A stretch of 64,000 nucleotides of DNA from Anthoceros angustus (lineage: Eukaryota; Streptophyta; Anthocerotopsida; Anthocerotales; Anthocerotaceae): contig MU008153.1 of the NCBI GenBank assembly GCA_010909165.1, positions 186,001-250,000 of the forward strand. The letters are read 5' to 3'. Positions 1 through 11,690 of the stretch are shown piece by piece. Every line of letters starts with the position of its first letter. Within the stretch, counting starts at the first letter, position 1. Position numbers and translations under genes: made by a program. The notes beneath the pieces were generated by a model. The model saw nothing but the letters and a program-made list of their open reading frames with translations. It did not search any database and was not told the origin of the DNA.

Positions 1-154
1 ACACTGCGATTCCTACCCTGACATCTACGACGGCAGGTTCGGAAGCCTGCACGCCTCCTCAGCAGAAGTCTTCAATTGCATGCAGAACGAAGAGCATGCC
101 TCAATACCGGAACAGACTACAAGAACACGGGACGACATGGTAAGATGCGCTTAC

Positions 155-449
155 CAATGCAACGGCAGTGGTCGCAGTGCGGATGCAGAGAATCTCGCAA
201 TGCGCCTTCCTCAATAATTAGCAAGGAAATTCTGGAGCCGCTGGAATCCTCTGAAAGGCCTACTGACCACGCCGGCATGCCTTCGATGTTGTAGAGCTCC
301 GGCTCTGCGCATTCCTCCAGGAATCTCCGAATGTTGTCCCTGAAGGGGCCATAGTAATCGGCCGGGCATCCTGGATCTCCAAAGGTGTGAAAGCCGAACA
401 ACCTGTCTCCCCTCCTCCGCTTTCTTGTGCGATCAGCTGTCAAATACAT
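155..449 (-). CDS. PHD-finger protein (MS1/MMD1-like family), first exon only
   Basis: The ATG is at 449 and the exon ends at a GT donor (gtaag on the minus strand) at 154, in phase 1. The translated exon has a basic start (KRRR), then a block reading FGFHTFGDPGCP, GPFRDNIRRFLEECAE, EGMPAW and finally CDHCRC-G. From memory this is the N-terminal block shared by the plant PHD-finger proteins related to MALE STERILITY 1 and MALE MEIOCYTE DEATH 1. Those are nuclear regulators with a C-terminal PHD finger, some needed for pollen or sperm-lineage development. The rest of the gene lies to the left of the window. I could not place exon 2 convincingly in bases 1-150. The family call is firm; the exact paralogue is unknown. 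Confidence 0.82.
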
Positions 450-3156
450 GCTGTTGCTTCAACGCATGAAGTGCTGCACAGCTCCAGACGTCCTCAATTG
501 CCTGGCCCAAGGATCGGACCTCTCTGCTGGCAAGGACGTCGTTGATTGAGATGAAATTGCTTTGAACAAGTTCCACTGGAGCCTCAGAGGATCAGGGAGC
601 TTAACATTGTTCTTCCGATGAGCCGAATAGCATTTTCTTGAAACCAAGAACCTGGACTCATCACAGGTCTGCACGGACAGAAGAGAGGGAGCACAGATCG
701 GGACTGCTCAAGGCCATTTGTCTTCACGGCGCACATGAGCATCAAGATGATGTGCCGACGAGTACCTGGTGCAGGATGGACATGGCGGCAATGTGAAGGG
801 GTTCCAGTTCGTAAGTTTGCGCTTGCAGGCAACCACTTCGGCTGTTCTCAATGCACTCCACCTCTCTGACGTTCATTTTGCATGCTCCCAGGACTCATTT
901 CGGGGGGATTCCACTACAGAACTGCGAGCTGCCAGTGTAAATGCGACTCGTTCACAGCTTCACGGACCTCCTCGGAAACGCGTTCTCCTCAAGATCTAAG
1001 TGGCTGCAATTCCCGCAATCCTCCATCTCCAGGCAAAGCACGTGTTTGGGAGTCACTGGAAAACGCCCGAAACATCAAAAACCACCTCCTGACCGCTCCC
1101 AGCTCCTGACAAGGTTCCACGTCGCCGCAGGAGCTGGCGGCCGGGGAGCTGCTGGTGTGCTGTGCTCGGAGGGCAGACCAGGATTTGCAAGGACATCCGG
1201 TGTGCCTCGCAGGAATCCTGTGGGAGAAAGAAGCTGAGGCAACAGGCAGGTGGGGGAGAACGCAAGGGCCCCCCGGAAGGCCGCAAGATCTGAGCGTGAA
1301 AATGACACCCGCACCCAAGACCGCACCCGCACGCACGCACAGCGACGGGAGGAGGGAAGGATGGAGCTCGAGGTTGGAGGGGCAGAAACCTTGAAGTCTT
1401 GCAGGTCACGGCAGGAGATCGTCGGTGAGCTTGCAAGATGGACGCCGACGGAAGAAGCGCATCGTCGCCTGCAGCTGCTCGCCAACCAGAAAGAGAAGCG
1501 AGGAGAGAGAGGGAGGGAGAGAGGGAGAGAGAGAGAAGCGGGAAGCGGGGGGCGGGGGGAAAGGAAGGGTGCGGGCGGCGAAAGTGGCGAAACTGTGCCC
1601 CCGTCCACACAGCAGATTGAACTGTGACAAGAAAATGGATGCAGTTGGGTACCGATTCGTGGGAGAGGGAGAAATGGTGATTGCATGTAGGTGTGTACGC
1701 AGGCCGTTTCTGTCAAGCAACTGGAACAGGTGGTACATCTCAACGGTGACAGGTATTAGCACATTTGACCAGATGTGACTCTGACCTAACCGGACTTCAC
1801 ATTATGATCGATTAGGTGGGATGGTTCCTTCCGAAGTGACCAAGAAGGGATGGCCGGAAACATGGAAAAACACCCTCCTCTGTTTCTGCTGCACCTGGTA
1901 CCAGCAGGAGCACCAGTACCACTTCTCCATACATGTCTCTTCTTCTTCTGCAGGTACTCTGCATCACATTTTTCATTTCAGCCTGCACATCCCATGGTGC
2001 ACTCACTTCACTGCTTTTAAGAAATACTCTTGTTCTTTGTCCATCACTCAACAATCACTTTGTTGCCCTGATAATGTACAAAGAACAACATACTTGCTGG
2101 AGAATGCTTACCATTGCAGGAGACTACTGTGAGCACCACCTTCCTTTCATGGTACAAGTCATGTCTATGTGTGTGCTTACCATTGCAGGAGACTGCTCTG
2201 AGCACTATCTTCATTTCATGGTACATCTCATGTCTCTGTGGTGTTTGTGTGTGCCTCTGCTGACATTGCTGACTCCACTGGATATTTATAGGTTTCCACT
2301 CCAAGGATACTGCGGAGAGTGATGTAGTTTACCTTGCCTTGCCTCCTTTCCTTACTGGGATATTCCACCGCCAGCACGTCTCGAAAACATAGGAGATGCA
2401 GATGATTTGCACATGCTGACCTTGCAAGAGACGTAAGTTGCAGTCGTTCTGGTCCTGGAGGTTGGGATTAACCAAGTCTGGATTTCCATGGTGGTGTTGT
2501 GTTGCGTGGCCTCATGCCATGGTATGTTTCCTTGCTGCAGGGTCGTCTGCTGTGAGTGGGCTACATCTTGGAAAACGAGGGAGTGTGAGGAAGAAGCTGC
2601 TGTTGGAGAAGACTTGTGTGGGGGCAACCATTGCCGAATTGTGGAGTCTGAGGGACCATGCAGAGTCGTTGATGTTCTGTAAGGATTTGTAGCAGAGTAG
2701 GATGTGCTTGGGCTCCAGCTCCCAGAGAAGGACGAGAATGTTCACGAAACCATGACTGCTGCCTGTCATGGTGTCTGCCATGCACATGCAGTACGATGAG
2801 ACACAAAAGCATCAAGGACGATCTCTGGCTTTCCAACACAAAACCAGGTTCTGATGCCAGAAAGCAAACATATAATTCATGAAACCTACCTACTGCGTGT
2901 GTGTCGATCCTACTTGCTTGGATGCCGGTTCTGTTATCTCGCAAATGCTTGCACTGCGTCCTGTTTACAAGCCAAATGCGGTCCGTAACAGGAGAGCTGG
3001 AGCTAATTCCTTTCCTGCCAACATCGGCAGATCCGCTGGCTTGCGAAAGATGCTGCGAGAAGGGAAGACGGTGTCACCGAGGATGGGCAGTTCGGGGTGG
3101 AGGTGGATCAGCGCAGCGGGGCCCTGACCTGGCGAACTGGGACAGCCAAGGGGTGC
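450..3156. other. Upstream region between the PHD gene and the PPR gene, no supported gene
   Basis: About 2.7 kb lies between the divergent starts of the PHD-finger gene (minus) and the PPR gene (plus). Several open frames of 60-220 codons are present, mostly proline- or serine-rich on the minus strand near 1,050-1,760. They are products of GC- or purine-rich composition and show no family I recognise. The stretch probably holds promoters and 5' leaders. Short imperfect duplications around the phrase ccattgcaggaga occur at about 2,110 and 2,185. Confidence 0.5.
1490..1580. repeat. GA-rich purine tract (CT-rich on the PHD-gene strand)
   Basis: The plus strand is almost pure purine here, with runs of gaga and gggag. 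Read on the minus strand it is a CT tract about 1.05 kb upstream of the PHD gene ATG. GA/CT tracts of this kind are common in plant promoters and 5' leaders. A regulatory role is inference only. Confidence 0.55.
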
Positions 3157-5127
3157 ATGGCGCTACAACTGCAGCGCCCGCCGCACAGTTTGGTGTTTCG
3201 CAACCCAGGCAGCGTGGTGATCAACCGACAACGTTCATGGGTGGATGCTTTCAAGCCAAGCTCTGCCCTGTGCACGGTAGGGAGGCTAGGGCACATCTAC
3301 AAGGTCCCAGCTTCTGCTGAAGGAACTGCAAAGTTGCTTGGAAGGGACGTGTATGTGGAAAGGGAGGAGACCTTGGACCTCTTGGTGCAGCAAGGAGGTG
3401 GTGATGTCCACACTGGTGTGCTGTACCGGGTGCTTAAGAGGTGCATCGCACACAAGGATCTGGCTCTTGGTAGGCTTGTGCATGCTCTTGCTGTCAGAAG
3501 TGGGTGTGAGTCGGATGCGTTTCTTGCTAATCACATCATCGGCATGTATGCCTCTCACAATCTGCTGGAGGAGGCAAGGCAGGTCTTCTCCAAGGTTGCT
3601 GAGCCTAATGCGTACATGTGGTGTTCCATCATTCTGGCCCATGCTCGGCAGGGGCAGGCCAGCGAGGCCATCCATCTGTACAGGCATATGAGGAAGACGG
3701 AAGTGAAGGCAGACAATCATGTGTATGCTGCAGTTCTGACGGCGTGTGCCAGTGCAGAGGATCTGGTTTCGGGCAAGGAGGTGCATGCAGATATTCTGGC
3801 CAGTGCTGTGAGGACGGACATCTTTGTTGGCAGCAGCTTGGTGAACATGTATGCGAAATGCGGGAGCTTGGGGGATGCTCGGAGAGTTTTTGATGCTCTG
3901 CCGACGAGGACAGTGGTGATATGGAATGCCATGATGGCTGGCTATACGCAGCAGGGGTTGGGTCAGGAAGCCTTGGCTCTGTATGCAAGTATGCAAGAGG
4001 AGGGCATGGCTCCAGCTGATCATGTCACGTTTGTGTGCCTCCTGAATGCGTGCGCCAGCGTTGGAGCCCTGTGCAACGGGAAGCAGCTCCATGCTCAGGT
4101 GCGTGAACGAGGGCTGGAAGCTCATGTTTCTGTGGGCAGCAGCCTGGTGGACATGTATGCAAAATGCGGGAGCTTGGAGGATGCTCGTGCAGTGTTCGAC
4201 AGGTTGCCTGTCAGAACTGTGGTGACGTGGAATGCTCTGCTTAATGGGTATGCTGGGCACAGCTGTGGAGACATGGCCATGCAGTGCTTCGAAGAAATGG
4301 GTCGGCAAGGGGTCCAGCCAGACGGCATCACTTTCATCCATCTTCTTGTGGCGTGCAGTCATGCAGGCTTGGTGGCAGAGGGCCAAAGGTATTTCAGGAT
4401 GATGGTGGAGGAGCATGGCATTGTGCCCACAGACTACCACTGCAGTTGCATGGTGGATTTTCTTGGGCGGTCAGGATGCCTGGACGAGGCTGAATCCATT
4501 CTTCACACCATTCCACATGACATGGTGGGTTGGACATCTCTGCTGAGTGCCTGCAAAAACCACGGTGATGCAGGGCGTGCACGCCGATGTTTCGACCGCA
4601 TTGTGGCATTGGAGCCCGAAAAGGCCAGTGCATATGTCCTCCTGGGTACCATCTATGCAAATGCTGGCAGGCAACTTGATGTGGTGGAGGTGGAAAGCCT
4701 GAGGAGGTCGGCGGGTGCTTGGAAGAAACCTGCAAAGGCATGCATCGAAGTGCAGAACAAGGTGCACGAGTTCAGAGTTGGAGAAGAGAGGTCCGACCTA
4801 TCCTCCAAGCTCAGGAGCGTGGCTATGAGGTTGAAGGAGGAAGGAGGGCATGTGCCACAAACGGAACTGGTGCTCAAGGCCGTGACTGAGCAGGAGAAGG
4901 AGGAGGCCTTGTGTGGACACGCAGAGAAACTTGCCTTGGCATATGGCCTGCTCAACACTCCACATGGCACAACTTTGCTTGTCACCAAAAATCTTCGAAT
5001 GTGCGGGGACTGCCACAGTAGCACCAAGATCATGTCCCGCCTTGAAAAGAGAGAGATCATTGTTAGAGATGCACACCGGGTGCACCATTTCCTGGACGGA
5101 TTTTGTTCATGTGGTGACCGTCACTGA
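3157..5127 (+). CDS. PLS-class PPR protein with DYW:KP-type domain (candidate U-to-C organelle RNA editing factor)
   Basis: This is an intron-less 656-aa protein. The frame is open from a GTG at 3097, but the first in-frame ATG (gcATGg) is 3157. The N-terminus is Arg/Ser/Pro-rich and could be an organelle presequence. Tandem PPR motifs cover roughly residues 80-500, including two NMYAKCGS/DMYAKCGS-type S motifs. E-type motifs and a PG-box position follow at about 523, which reads KKPAKACIEV instead of the usual PGxSWIEV. The cytidine-deaminase-like zinc site is present: HAE at 588 and CGDC at 616-619. The protein ends CSCGDRH, not DYW. The KPAKA box and DRH end match the DYW:KP class, which is linked to U-to-C editing; canonical DYW domains do C-to-U. 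It is expected to act in mitochondria or plastids. The class call is strong; the actual target and direction are inferred. Confidence 0.9.
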   Translation: MALQLQRPPHSLVFRNPGSVVINRQRSWVDAFKPSSALCTVGRLGHIYKVPASAEGTAKLLGRDVYVEREETLDLLVQQGGGDVHTGVLYRVLKRCIAHKDLALGRLVHALAVRSGCESDAFLANHIIGMYASHNLLEEARQVFSKVAEPNAYMWCSIILAHARQGQASEAIHLYRHMRKTEVKADNHVYAAVLTACASAEDLVSGKEVHADILASAVRTDIFVGSSLVNMYAKCGSLGDARRVFDALPTRTVVIWNAMMAGYTQQGLGQEALALYASMQEEGMAPADHVTFVCLLNACASVGALCNGKQLHAQVRERGLEAHVSVGSSLVDMYAKCGSLEDARAVFDRLPVRTVVTWNALLNGYAGHSCGDMAMQCFEEMGRQGVQPDGITFIHLLVACSHAGLVAEGQRYFRMMVEEHGIVPTDYHCSCMVDFLGRSGCLDEAESILHTIPHDMVGWTSLLSACKNHGDAGRARRCFDRIVALEPEKASAYVLLGTIYANAGRQLDVVEVESLRRSAGAWKKPAKACIEVQNKVHEFRVGEERSDLSSKLRSVAMRLKEEGGHVPQTELVLKAVTEQEKEEALCGHAEKLALAYGLLNTPHGTTLLVTKNLRMCGDCHSSTKIMSRLEKREIIVRDAHRVHHFLDGFCSCGDRH

Positions 5128-5689
5128 CCCTCAATTTCTCTTAACCTCGATCACTGACCCCTCATTCGCCCGCCCGCCTGTTTCAATTGGACGCATTCTT
5201 TTTCCGGTAAAGGCAGTCTAAGTCCAGCATACATCAGCATCTATCATCATATATTCAATAAGGACGATTATCATTAAAGAGCAATAAGAGCAATTTTATT
5301 TCAAATAAATCTCTGGATCAGAATTAGTATGATCTATCGTCGTAAAAATATTGGACAAAGCCGTACTGGACACCCAAACCAAAGGTCACGGCCGTGTCCC
5401 AGTTGCGCACAACCATTTGAGAATCGACTAGTGGCTAGTTCGCTTCCAAGGACGCACGCAGGGGCATCTTCAAACCGCAACACTGGAAGACCTTTGATCC
5501 GTCCGCCAATCAACAATATGCAACCCCTGCTTGCCGCAAAGGAGTTCATCGACTGCCTCGCCGAATCCATCCAGATGCTTCATGAGATTTGTCAAGACCG
5601 TCTTCCAGCTTTGAGTCTTGACACTGGGGTTTCGACGTCTGGCCGTCGTTCTTCCTCAAGCTACTGAGGAAAATTTCTGAATGCAACCT
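5128..5689. other. Gap between the PPR gene and the Copia remnant
   Basis: This holds the PPR gene's 3' flank and an AT-rich stretch near 5,240-5,330. An unassigned open frame at 5,329-5,667 has no recognisable domain and may be decayed Copia gag sequence. Confidence 0.4.
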
Positions 5690-5725
5690 GGGGAGGATCA
5701 GCCCGCGGAGGATGATCCTTTAGAT

Positions 5726-8700
5726 TTGTCTTGGGCATTATGAGAGGGATTGTAGGAAGAAGATGGGTGGTGAGCCCAAGCGGGAGTCAGCCATCCAAGA
5801 GCCTAATGTGGCTGTAGCCAAAGCTAAGACACCTTCCATACTCGCTGTTTGCCTCAACTCTATAATTGTCCAGCAAGATAAATGGTTCCTTGATTCTGGT
5901 GCAACCAGCCATATTTGTTTGGACAGACATGCTCTCTCATTTTTCATTCCTTCCACTGACAACAAACAGTTTGTACTACTAGGGGATGATAGTGGCTTGT
6001 CTATCAAGGGCATGGGTACTGTCATCATAGCATTACCAGGTGGGGGAAGTCTCACTCTCACGAGAGTCCTCTATGTACCTGCTATGACAAAAAACTTGAT
6101 GTCAGTCATGAAGCTCTCCCAAGAGCATTCCTGCCAAATTTGTTTTGATCACACTGGTTGCCATATTTCCAGCATAGAAACTGGTCTTCAGTTGTTCACT
6201 GGTCAGCCTTACAATGATCTATACATGTTGGAAGTTCGCACTCTCCCCACATCTATGCCATCTACACATGTTGCTCAATCACAACCTTCTATGCACCTTT
6301 GGCATTGTCGCCTTGGACACGTCAATTTTCAGCGTTTGTCCACTCTAGCAAATAGTGGGAGTTTTCGGGATACCTTAAAATTCACTCCCGATTCCAGTTG
6401 TTTCTATGACTCATGTGCTATGAGCAAGGCTCATTCCCTGCCGTTCAAAGACACACTTCCTACTAGAGCTATTGCTATTCTAGAAACCATCCATAGTGAT
6501 GTCTGTGGGCCCATGTCTACCATATCTTTTGGTGGTGCATCTTACTTTGTCACCTTCATAGATGAGAAGTCAAGATACTGTATAGTGTATCCCATCAAAT
6601 ACAAGAGTGAAGTTTTAGATTGTTTCAATCTTTTATTAAACATGCTCAAAGGAAGACCGGTGCACATGTGAAGATCCTCAGGCCTGATAACGGAGGAGAG
6701 TATACTAGTCGGGATTTTAAGGGCTTTTATGAGGTTGAAAGAATTCAGCATCAGCTCACAGTCCCTTATACCCCTGCACAAAATTCATTTGATGAGAGAA
6801 AGAACAGAACCCTTCAAGAGGCCACTTTAGCTAGTTTGTTGTTTGCTGGCTTCACAAGAGGCTATTGGGCAGAGGCACTCATGACCACCAACTATATTCA
6901 GAATCGACTGCCTTCAAAGGAATTGGGATCAACAACCCCCTATGAGCTTTGGACAGGCAAGAAACCTCGCATCTCTCATCTTCGTGTGTTTGGCTCACCT
7001 GCATATGCTTTCATTCCTTCTGAGTTGCGAACCAAGCTTGATCCAAAGGCACATCGATGTATCATTGTTGGCTATTCTGATAATGTGAAGGGCTACAAAC
7101 TTTTTGACCCTGTCTCTCGATCTCTGACCATTTCTCAAAGTGTTATTTTCAATGAGCATGTTCTACTTCAGCGTCACCTTCAACAAACATAAGCACACAC
7201 TAGGGACTCTTCTTCTATCTTTGGTGTTCAAGTTGACGAGCCAGTTGACCCTTCCATGGTGACTCTCTATGAAGATGATGAGGAGCTTATGGTTTCAGAG
7301 GGGGACAACACTCATCCGCAGCAGCCTGCATCACAGCAGCCAGCATTTTAACAACCACAGCAGCCAGCACTTCAACAACCACAGCAGCGAGCATTTCAAG
7401 CACCTCCTGCCGTAGCTATGGACTTAGATGTCGACCCAAACTTTGATGTTGCTGGACAATTGCCTGCTGATGTTGAATACTTACCTGAAGTTGCTGAACC
7501 TGTAGCTGCAGATGAAGCAGAACCCATAGAACTCCCTCCGCTACGTCATTCAACAAGGCTTCGTCGTCCCATAGAGGAGTGGAAATGAGATTATGTCGTA
7601 GGTATGGTTACTGCTGACCCCGTATCCTCAATGCTGTTGCTTCCTTAGATGAACCTGCCACCTATAGGGAAGCAGTAGAAGGCCCTGAGGCAGAGCAATG
7701 GAAGAAGGTAATAGAGTCTGAATACTCCTCTCTCATTCAAAATAAGACATGGAAAGAAGTTGATTTACCCCCTGGTCGTAAACCTGTTGCGTGCAAGTGG
7801 GTGTTTAAAAAGAAGCTTAATACTAATGGCAGCATAGGCAGATACAAAGCCAGATTAGTTGCAAAAGGGTACAGTCAAGTCCCAGGGCTAGACTTCAACG
7901 AGACTTTTGCACTAGTTGTAAAATCCACTTCTGTAAGATTTCTACTTGCCATAGCTGCCCATTTTAATTTGACTAACCACTAGCTAGATGCAAAAACAGC
8001 CTTTCTCCATGGACTACTTGAAGAGGACATATACATGTGTCAACCTGAAGGATACGTCAAAAATCCAGCCAAAGTCCTTAAGCTTCTAAAGACCCTGTAT
8101 GGTTTGAAGCAGTCTTCCAGGTTCTTATTGAGCTAGGTTTCGTTTGCCTTGATGCCGACACTAGTGTGTATATTCTATTTGAAGGACAAGATTTCATCAT
8201 ACTTTCTGTCTATGTAGATGATAACTTCCTTTTTAGTACTTCTACAACTTTGATGGACAGGGTCAAAACTGTGCTTTTTACCCGTTTTCAAATGAGTGAC
8301 CTCGGAAGCTTTCCTTTTCATTAGGGGTTCAATTCCACTTTAATCATGCAGATCATTCCATTGATATCCATCAAGAGCACTTTGTGCTCCAACTGTTACA
8401 GAGATTCCGAATGGAGGATGCCAAGCCCATAGCAACTCCCATGGCAGTGGGAGAGAAACTATCTAAGGAGCAGTCCCCCACCACTCAATCACAGAAAGAT
8501 GAAATGGCCAAGAAGCCATATAGGCAGGCCGTTGGATGCCTCCTATATCTTGCTGGGTGGACAAGGTTAGATATTTCCAGGGCTGTCAACAACGTAAGTC
8601 AGTTTCTGGAGAACCCGGGCATGGCACATTGGACGGCAGTAAAGAGGATATTTTAATATCTGAAAGTTACAGCAAGAAGAGGATTGAGATACACAAGACA

Positions 8701-9012
8701 ACATGACGGTCTTCAACTTTCTGCTTTCTATGATGCCGACTGGGCAGATGACCCAGACACCCGGAGGAGTGTAGCAGCATATTGCTGCTTCCTTGGTGGC
8801 TCAGTGGTGTCCTGGTCAAGTAAGAAATTAAGCACCATTTGCCTCTCAAGTACTGAGGCTAAATATGGGGCTATGTCACAAGCAGCTCGAGAGATTCTAT
8901 GGATAAGGACCCTTTTGAAGGGCTTGGGACAGCTGCCTGGAGGACATACAAGGTTGTTGTGTGATAATCAGTCGGCGATTGCCTTGTCACGCAACCCTGT
9001 CTTCCTATGCAT
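5726..9012 (+). pseudogene. Copia gag-pol polyprotein remnant, 5' part
   Basis: A CLGHYERDC zinc-knuckle remnant lies near 5,730. The protease DSGATSHI is at about 5,896, the pre-integrase block LWHCRLGHVN at about 6,298 and the integrase core (HSDVCGPMS) at about 6,490. A frameshift near 6,650 moves to a second frame with RPDNGGEYTS and DERKNRT. The reverse transcriptase follows (KWVFKKKLN at about 7,797, [22 protein letters not shown] at about 8,210), with a TAG stop at 7,981 and further frameshifts near 8,120 and 8,320. RNase H starts at about 8,700 (YDADWADD, STEAKYGAMS) and is cut at NPVF. Key catalytic motifs survive but the frame is broken in many places, so no functional polyprotein can be made. 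Confidence 0.88.
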
Positions 9013-9027
9013 GGTACCATGCATAGG
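9004..9027. repeat. 24-bp perfect palindrome at the left junction of the CACTA-like element
   Basis: The half-site is cctatgcatggt, followed directly by its exact reverse complement. The left half is Copia target DNA (frame NPVF-YA-W) and the right half is the first 12 bases of the insertion. The element's terminal bases therefore look like an inverted copy of its own flank. Confidence 0.8.
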
Positions 9028-9904
9028 AAAAGTATACTTTTACTAATTGCAGTTTTACAACAGGGGTGCATTTTACCACGACTGCCCATTTTACTACGTC
9101 AATTCAAGGCACCGTTTCAAGTCCATGTATTATTTTCAAGTATAGCCCTGAATTTACTAAACCTCATTCCAACTTTACTACAGGGCTTGTTTTGCCAAAG
9201 GCGCAACAGCTGACGTGGCAAAACAAAATGGATTTTACTACGGGCACTTGTTACTATGAGCTTATGGACGTTACAACGATGGCATGTTTGTTTACTACGG
9301 GCCATCAATTTACTACGTGACTTTCTCCATTACAACGGGTTCTTTTACAACATGCCAATGGTATTTTACAACATCCCATAGTTTACTACACCGTAGGGTT
9401 TTCAACAAGACCCTTTACGACTAGACACCGTCGTTTACAACAGACTAATTTAGAATGGGTTTTGATGATAACCCACATCTTTTACCCTAAAAGAAAAAGT
9501 AGAGGTAAGGTGTACATCGATTCTGACTTGGGCTAGGCCGACCCTAAACGAGAACAAGCGGGGACATGCTGAAAAATCCTCCATATGCATCCACATCCCT
9601 ATGCATCCATATTTTCTTCAAAGACAACGCGTTTTCCACATGCAGTGGTCCCGACAACCACTTTATTGTCATACAAAAAGTTTGAATTAGTTTGGGTGAC
9701 ACAAGGGTAAAGGGATCATCTTGAACTCGTAGAAGGATAACAAGATCTAGGGTTCACTATGTGCATTCCATTGTCCTTCTTCAATCCCTTCGTGATCATT
9801 TGCATCCTCATAAACTAGTTTGAACCACTTAACCTTTAAAAATTAGTTGATGACAACCCAAAGTCAACCTTTAAAATTTTCTGCACTATTCCCACATATG
9901 GCCG

Positions 9905-10060
9905 AGGAGAAGTGTGGCCGAGGATTAGGGTTTGGGTCAAATTAACCTTGGCCTTGTCGAGTTGAATATGTCGGATGAGGGTTAGGGTTTGGTTAAAGTA
10001 ACCTTGGGCTTGGGATTCGCATGGAATATGCTAGCTTGAGGTCTAGGGTTCGGGTAAAGT
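9905..10060. repeat. Three imperfect copies of a roughly 60-bp unit inside the CACTA-like element
   Basis: Three successive blocks carry a gaggnttagggtttgg-like core followed by an accttggncttg-like tail, at about 9,925, 9,977 and 10,039. They are degenerate direct repeats internal to the transposon. Confidence 0.5.
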
Positions 10061-11084
10061 CCTATTATCACCGATATCCAAGGAAGAAGAAGGCTATAAA
10101 TGCAATGATAATGTGCTAATTCACCAAGCCATATCCAGGGTTTGAGCTCCATTCCCACCAGAGCAAAACATCATGCAAAAACACGCACTGGCGAGTGCTG
10201 CGAAATTCCTGCTCAACCTAATGGCGGGAAGTCCTGACTATGAGTCATTTCCGCCGGCGTTTCACACCGCGGTCAAGGGAGAGACGCTAAGTGTATGGAA
10301 AACCCTTCGTCTCGTATCATGACTCAGAGAGGCAAGCCCGCACCAGAATCGCTGACGCCAGCCATGGCCGCCACGCTAAACCCTGGAGATGGAGATGGAG
10401 GCAGCTAGTCGTCGAAGTCGCGCCAAGGAGAGTGCCTGCAGCTATCTTAGAAACTCAAGTGCTTTCGTTGTTCCAGCCAGATTTGGGCTCAAGGGTTGCA
10501 AGGATTGATGTTTCTGTGTCCCTGCAGTGCCAGGTGCGACTTACCCGACTCCAAGCTGCCTGGTGCAGGCAGCCCATCAACAAAGTCGTTCCACGACTCC
10601 TAGAAACCTGCACGTGAGCAGATTTCATGTCACTTCGACGACTAACTGCGAGATCTGAGTGCGTCTGGGCTTAGAGCAGGTGGCTACGCACCCACAGCAA
10701 GGCACCACCTCCCCGCCTCACTAGCCGCAGCAGCGTTGCAGCCACAGCAACGCTGATCCAACAAGTTTGGGGTTTCCAACCTTCCAGGGGTCATAGCGCC
10801 CGCGTTACAGGTCGGTTGCCGTTGATTCTTATACCAAACTGCTCGCCTTGATGAGGCGAGTCTAATGGTATACTGTGTGTCCAATTTGGAGCCCTATCCA
10901 GGGACTGATTGCGTTTGAAAGTTTCGAACAGCAGGGTTTTGCTCTTGCTGCATTTGCTTTGATTTTCAATCTGGCATCGCGAGCGAGGCCGTGTGCTACA
11001 AGCTTTGCATGTGAGCTGGAGTTTTGCTGTGCTGTGTTTCTCAATCCTAGGGCAGACATAGGGGACCGTAGGTGCTGCATGATC

Positions 11085-11690
11085 AAAGCAGTTGAACTTT
11101 CTATTTTGTGCTAGGGAGGAGGGTGCCATGAAGAGGGTGAAGGATACAGGTAGCAATACCTACACATGCTTTGGCCATGGGGGCAGCGTGGTTTTCTGGA
11201 TAGGTTCAGAGGAAAGTTTGGGAGGGAGCCAACCGTGGATGAGATCAGAGCTGTTGGTACAGTTCACGGAAATTGGCTGGTGAAGCTGCGGCGTTTTGGA
11301 TGAATTCCAAAATCACAAGTCCTGCTTTGGGTCCACAGGTTAACTCACAGGGGATTGACACTGCTATTAACGTGTGAAACCAGTTGGTTGAGGCAGGTTA
11401 CCCAACCGATGAATGCGATACCCAATCATGGGGCTTGGCTTATAAAGTTGAAAGAGTTTTGGATGCAGTCTGGAACTAGAACTCCAGCTTTGGGTCTGCA
11501 AGTGGACTCAAAGGGGCAGAAGGACAAGGCGATTAATGTGTGGACCTTGTTGAAGGATGCAGGCTATTCCATCAAGGAGTGCGATGAGAAGGTCATGGAG
11601 GCCATCCTAAAGCAGAATGTCATAGATGACGGGTGGATGGTGGGGCATTATCTTCCCCGCAAAGTTGCAAGACAAGCTGAGGATGCTTGA
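11085..11690 (+). pseudogene. Coding-like fragment with a duplicated about 45-codon unit, carried inside the CACTA-like element
   Basis: Two direct repeats at about 11,279-11,420 and 11,440-11,585 translate to related segments. The first reads KLRRFW...SPALGPQVNSQG and ends ECD, with a stop inside. The second reads KLKEFW...TPALGLQVDSKG, also ending ECD, and stays open to 11,690. The segment just upstream reads FRGKFGREPTVDEIRAVG in one frame. I do not recognise the family. It looks like a piece of a cellular or element-encoded repeat protein captured by the transposon, now interrupted. Both the origin and the coding status are inference. Confidence 0.4.

Noticed and set aside
1053-1762. Long minus-strand open frames (up to 222 codons) rich in Pro, Ser and Leu
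   Set aside because: They overlap in several frames within GC/CT-rich DNA upstream of the PHD gene and have no recognisable domain. Composition explains them.
3097-3156. Upstream extension of the DYW:KP PPR protein
   Set aside because: It would start at GTG, which is not expected in a plant nuclear gene. The in-frame ATG at 3,157 has good context.
3286-4440. A 384-codon open frame antisense to the PPR gene
   Set aside because: It mirrors the PPR repeats (His/Gln-rich shadow of the PPR code) and has no independent support.
9920-10045. Telomere-like ttagggtttgg words
   Set aside because: Only isolated single units within about 60-bp degenerate repeats of the transposon. There is no (TTTAGGG)n run.
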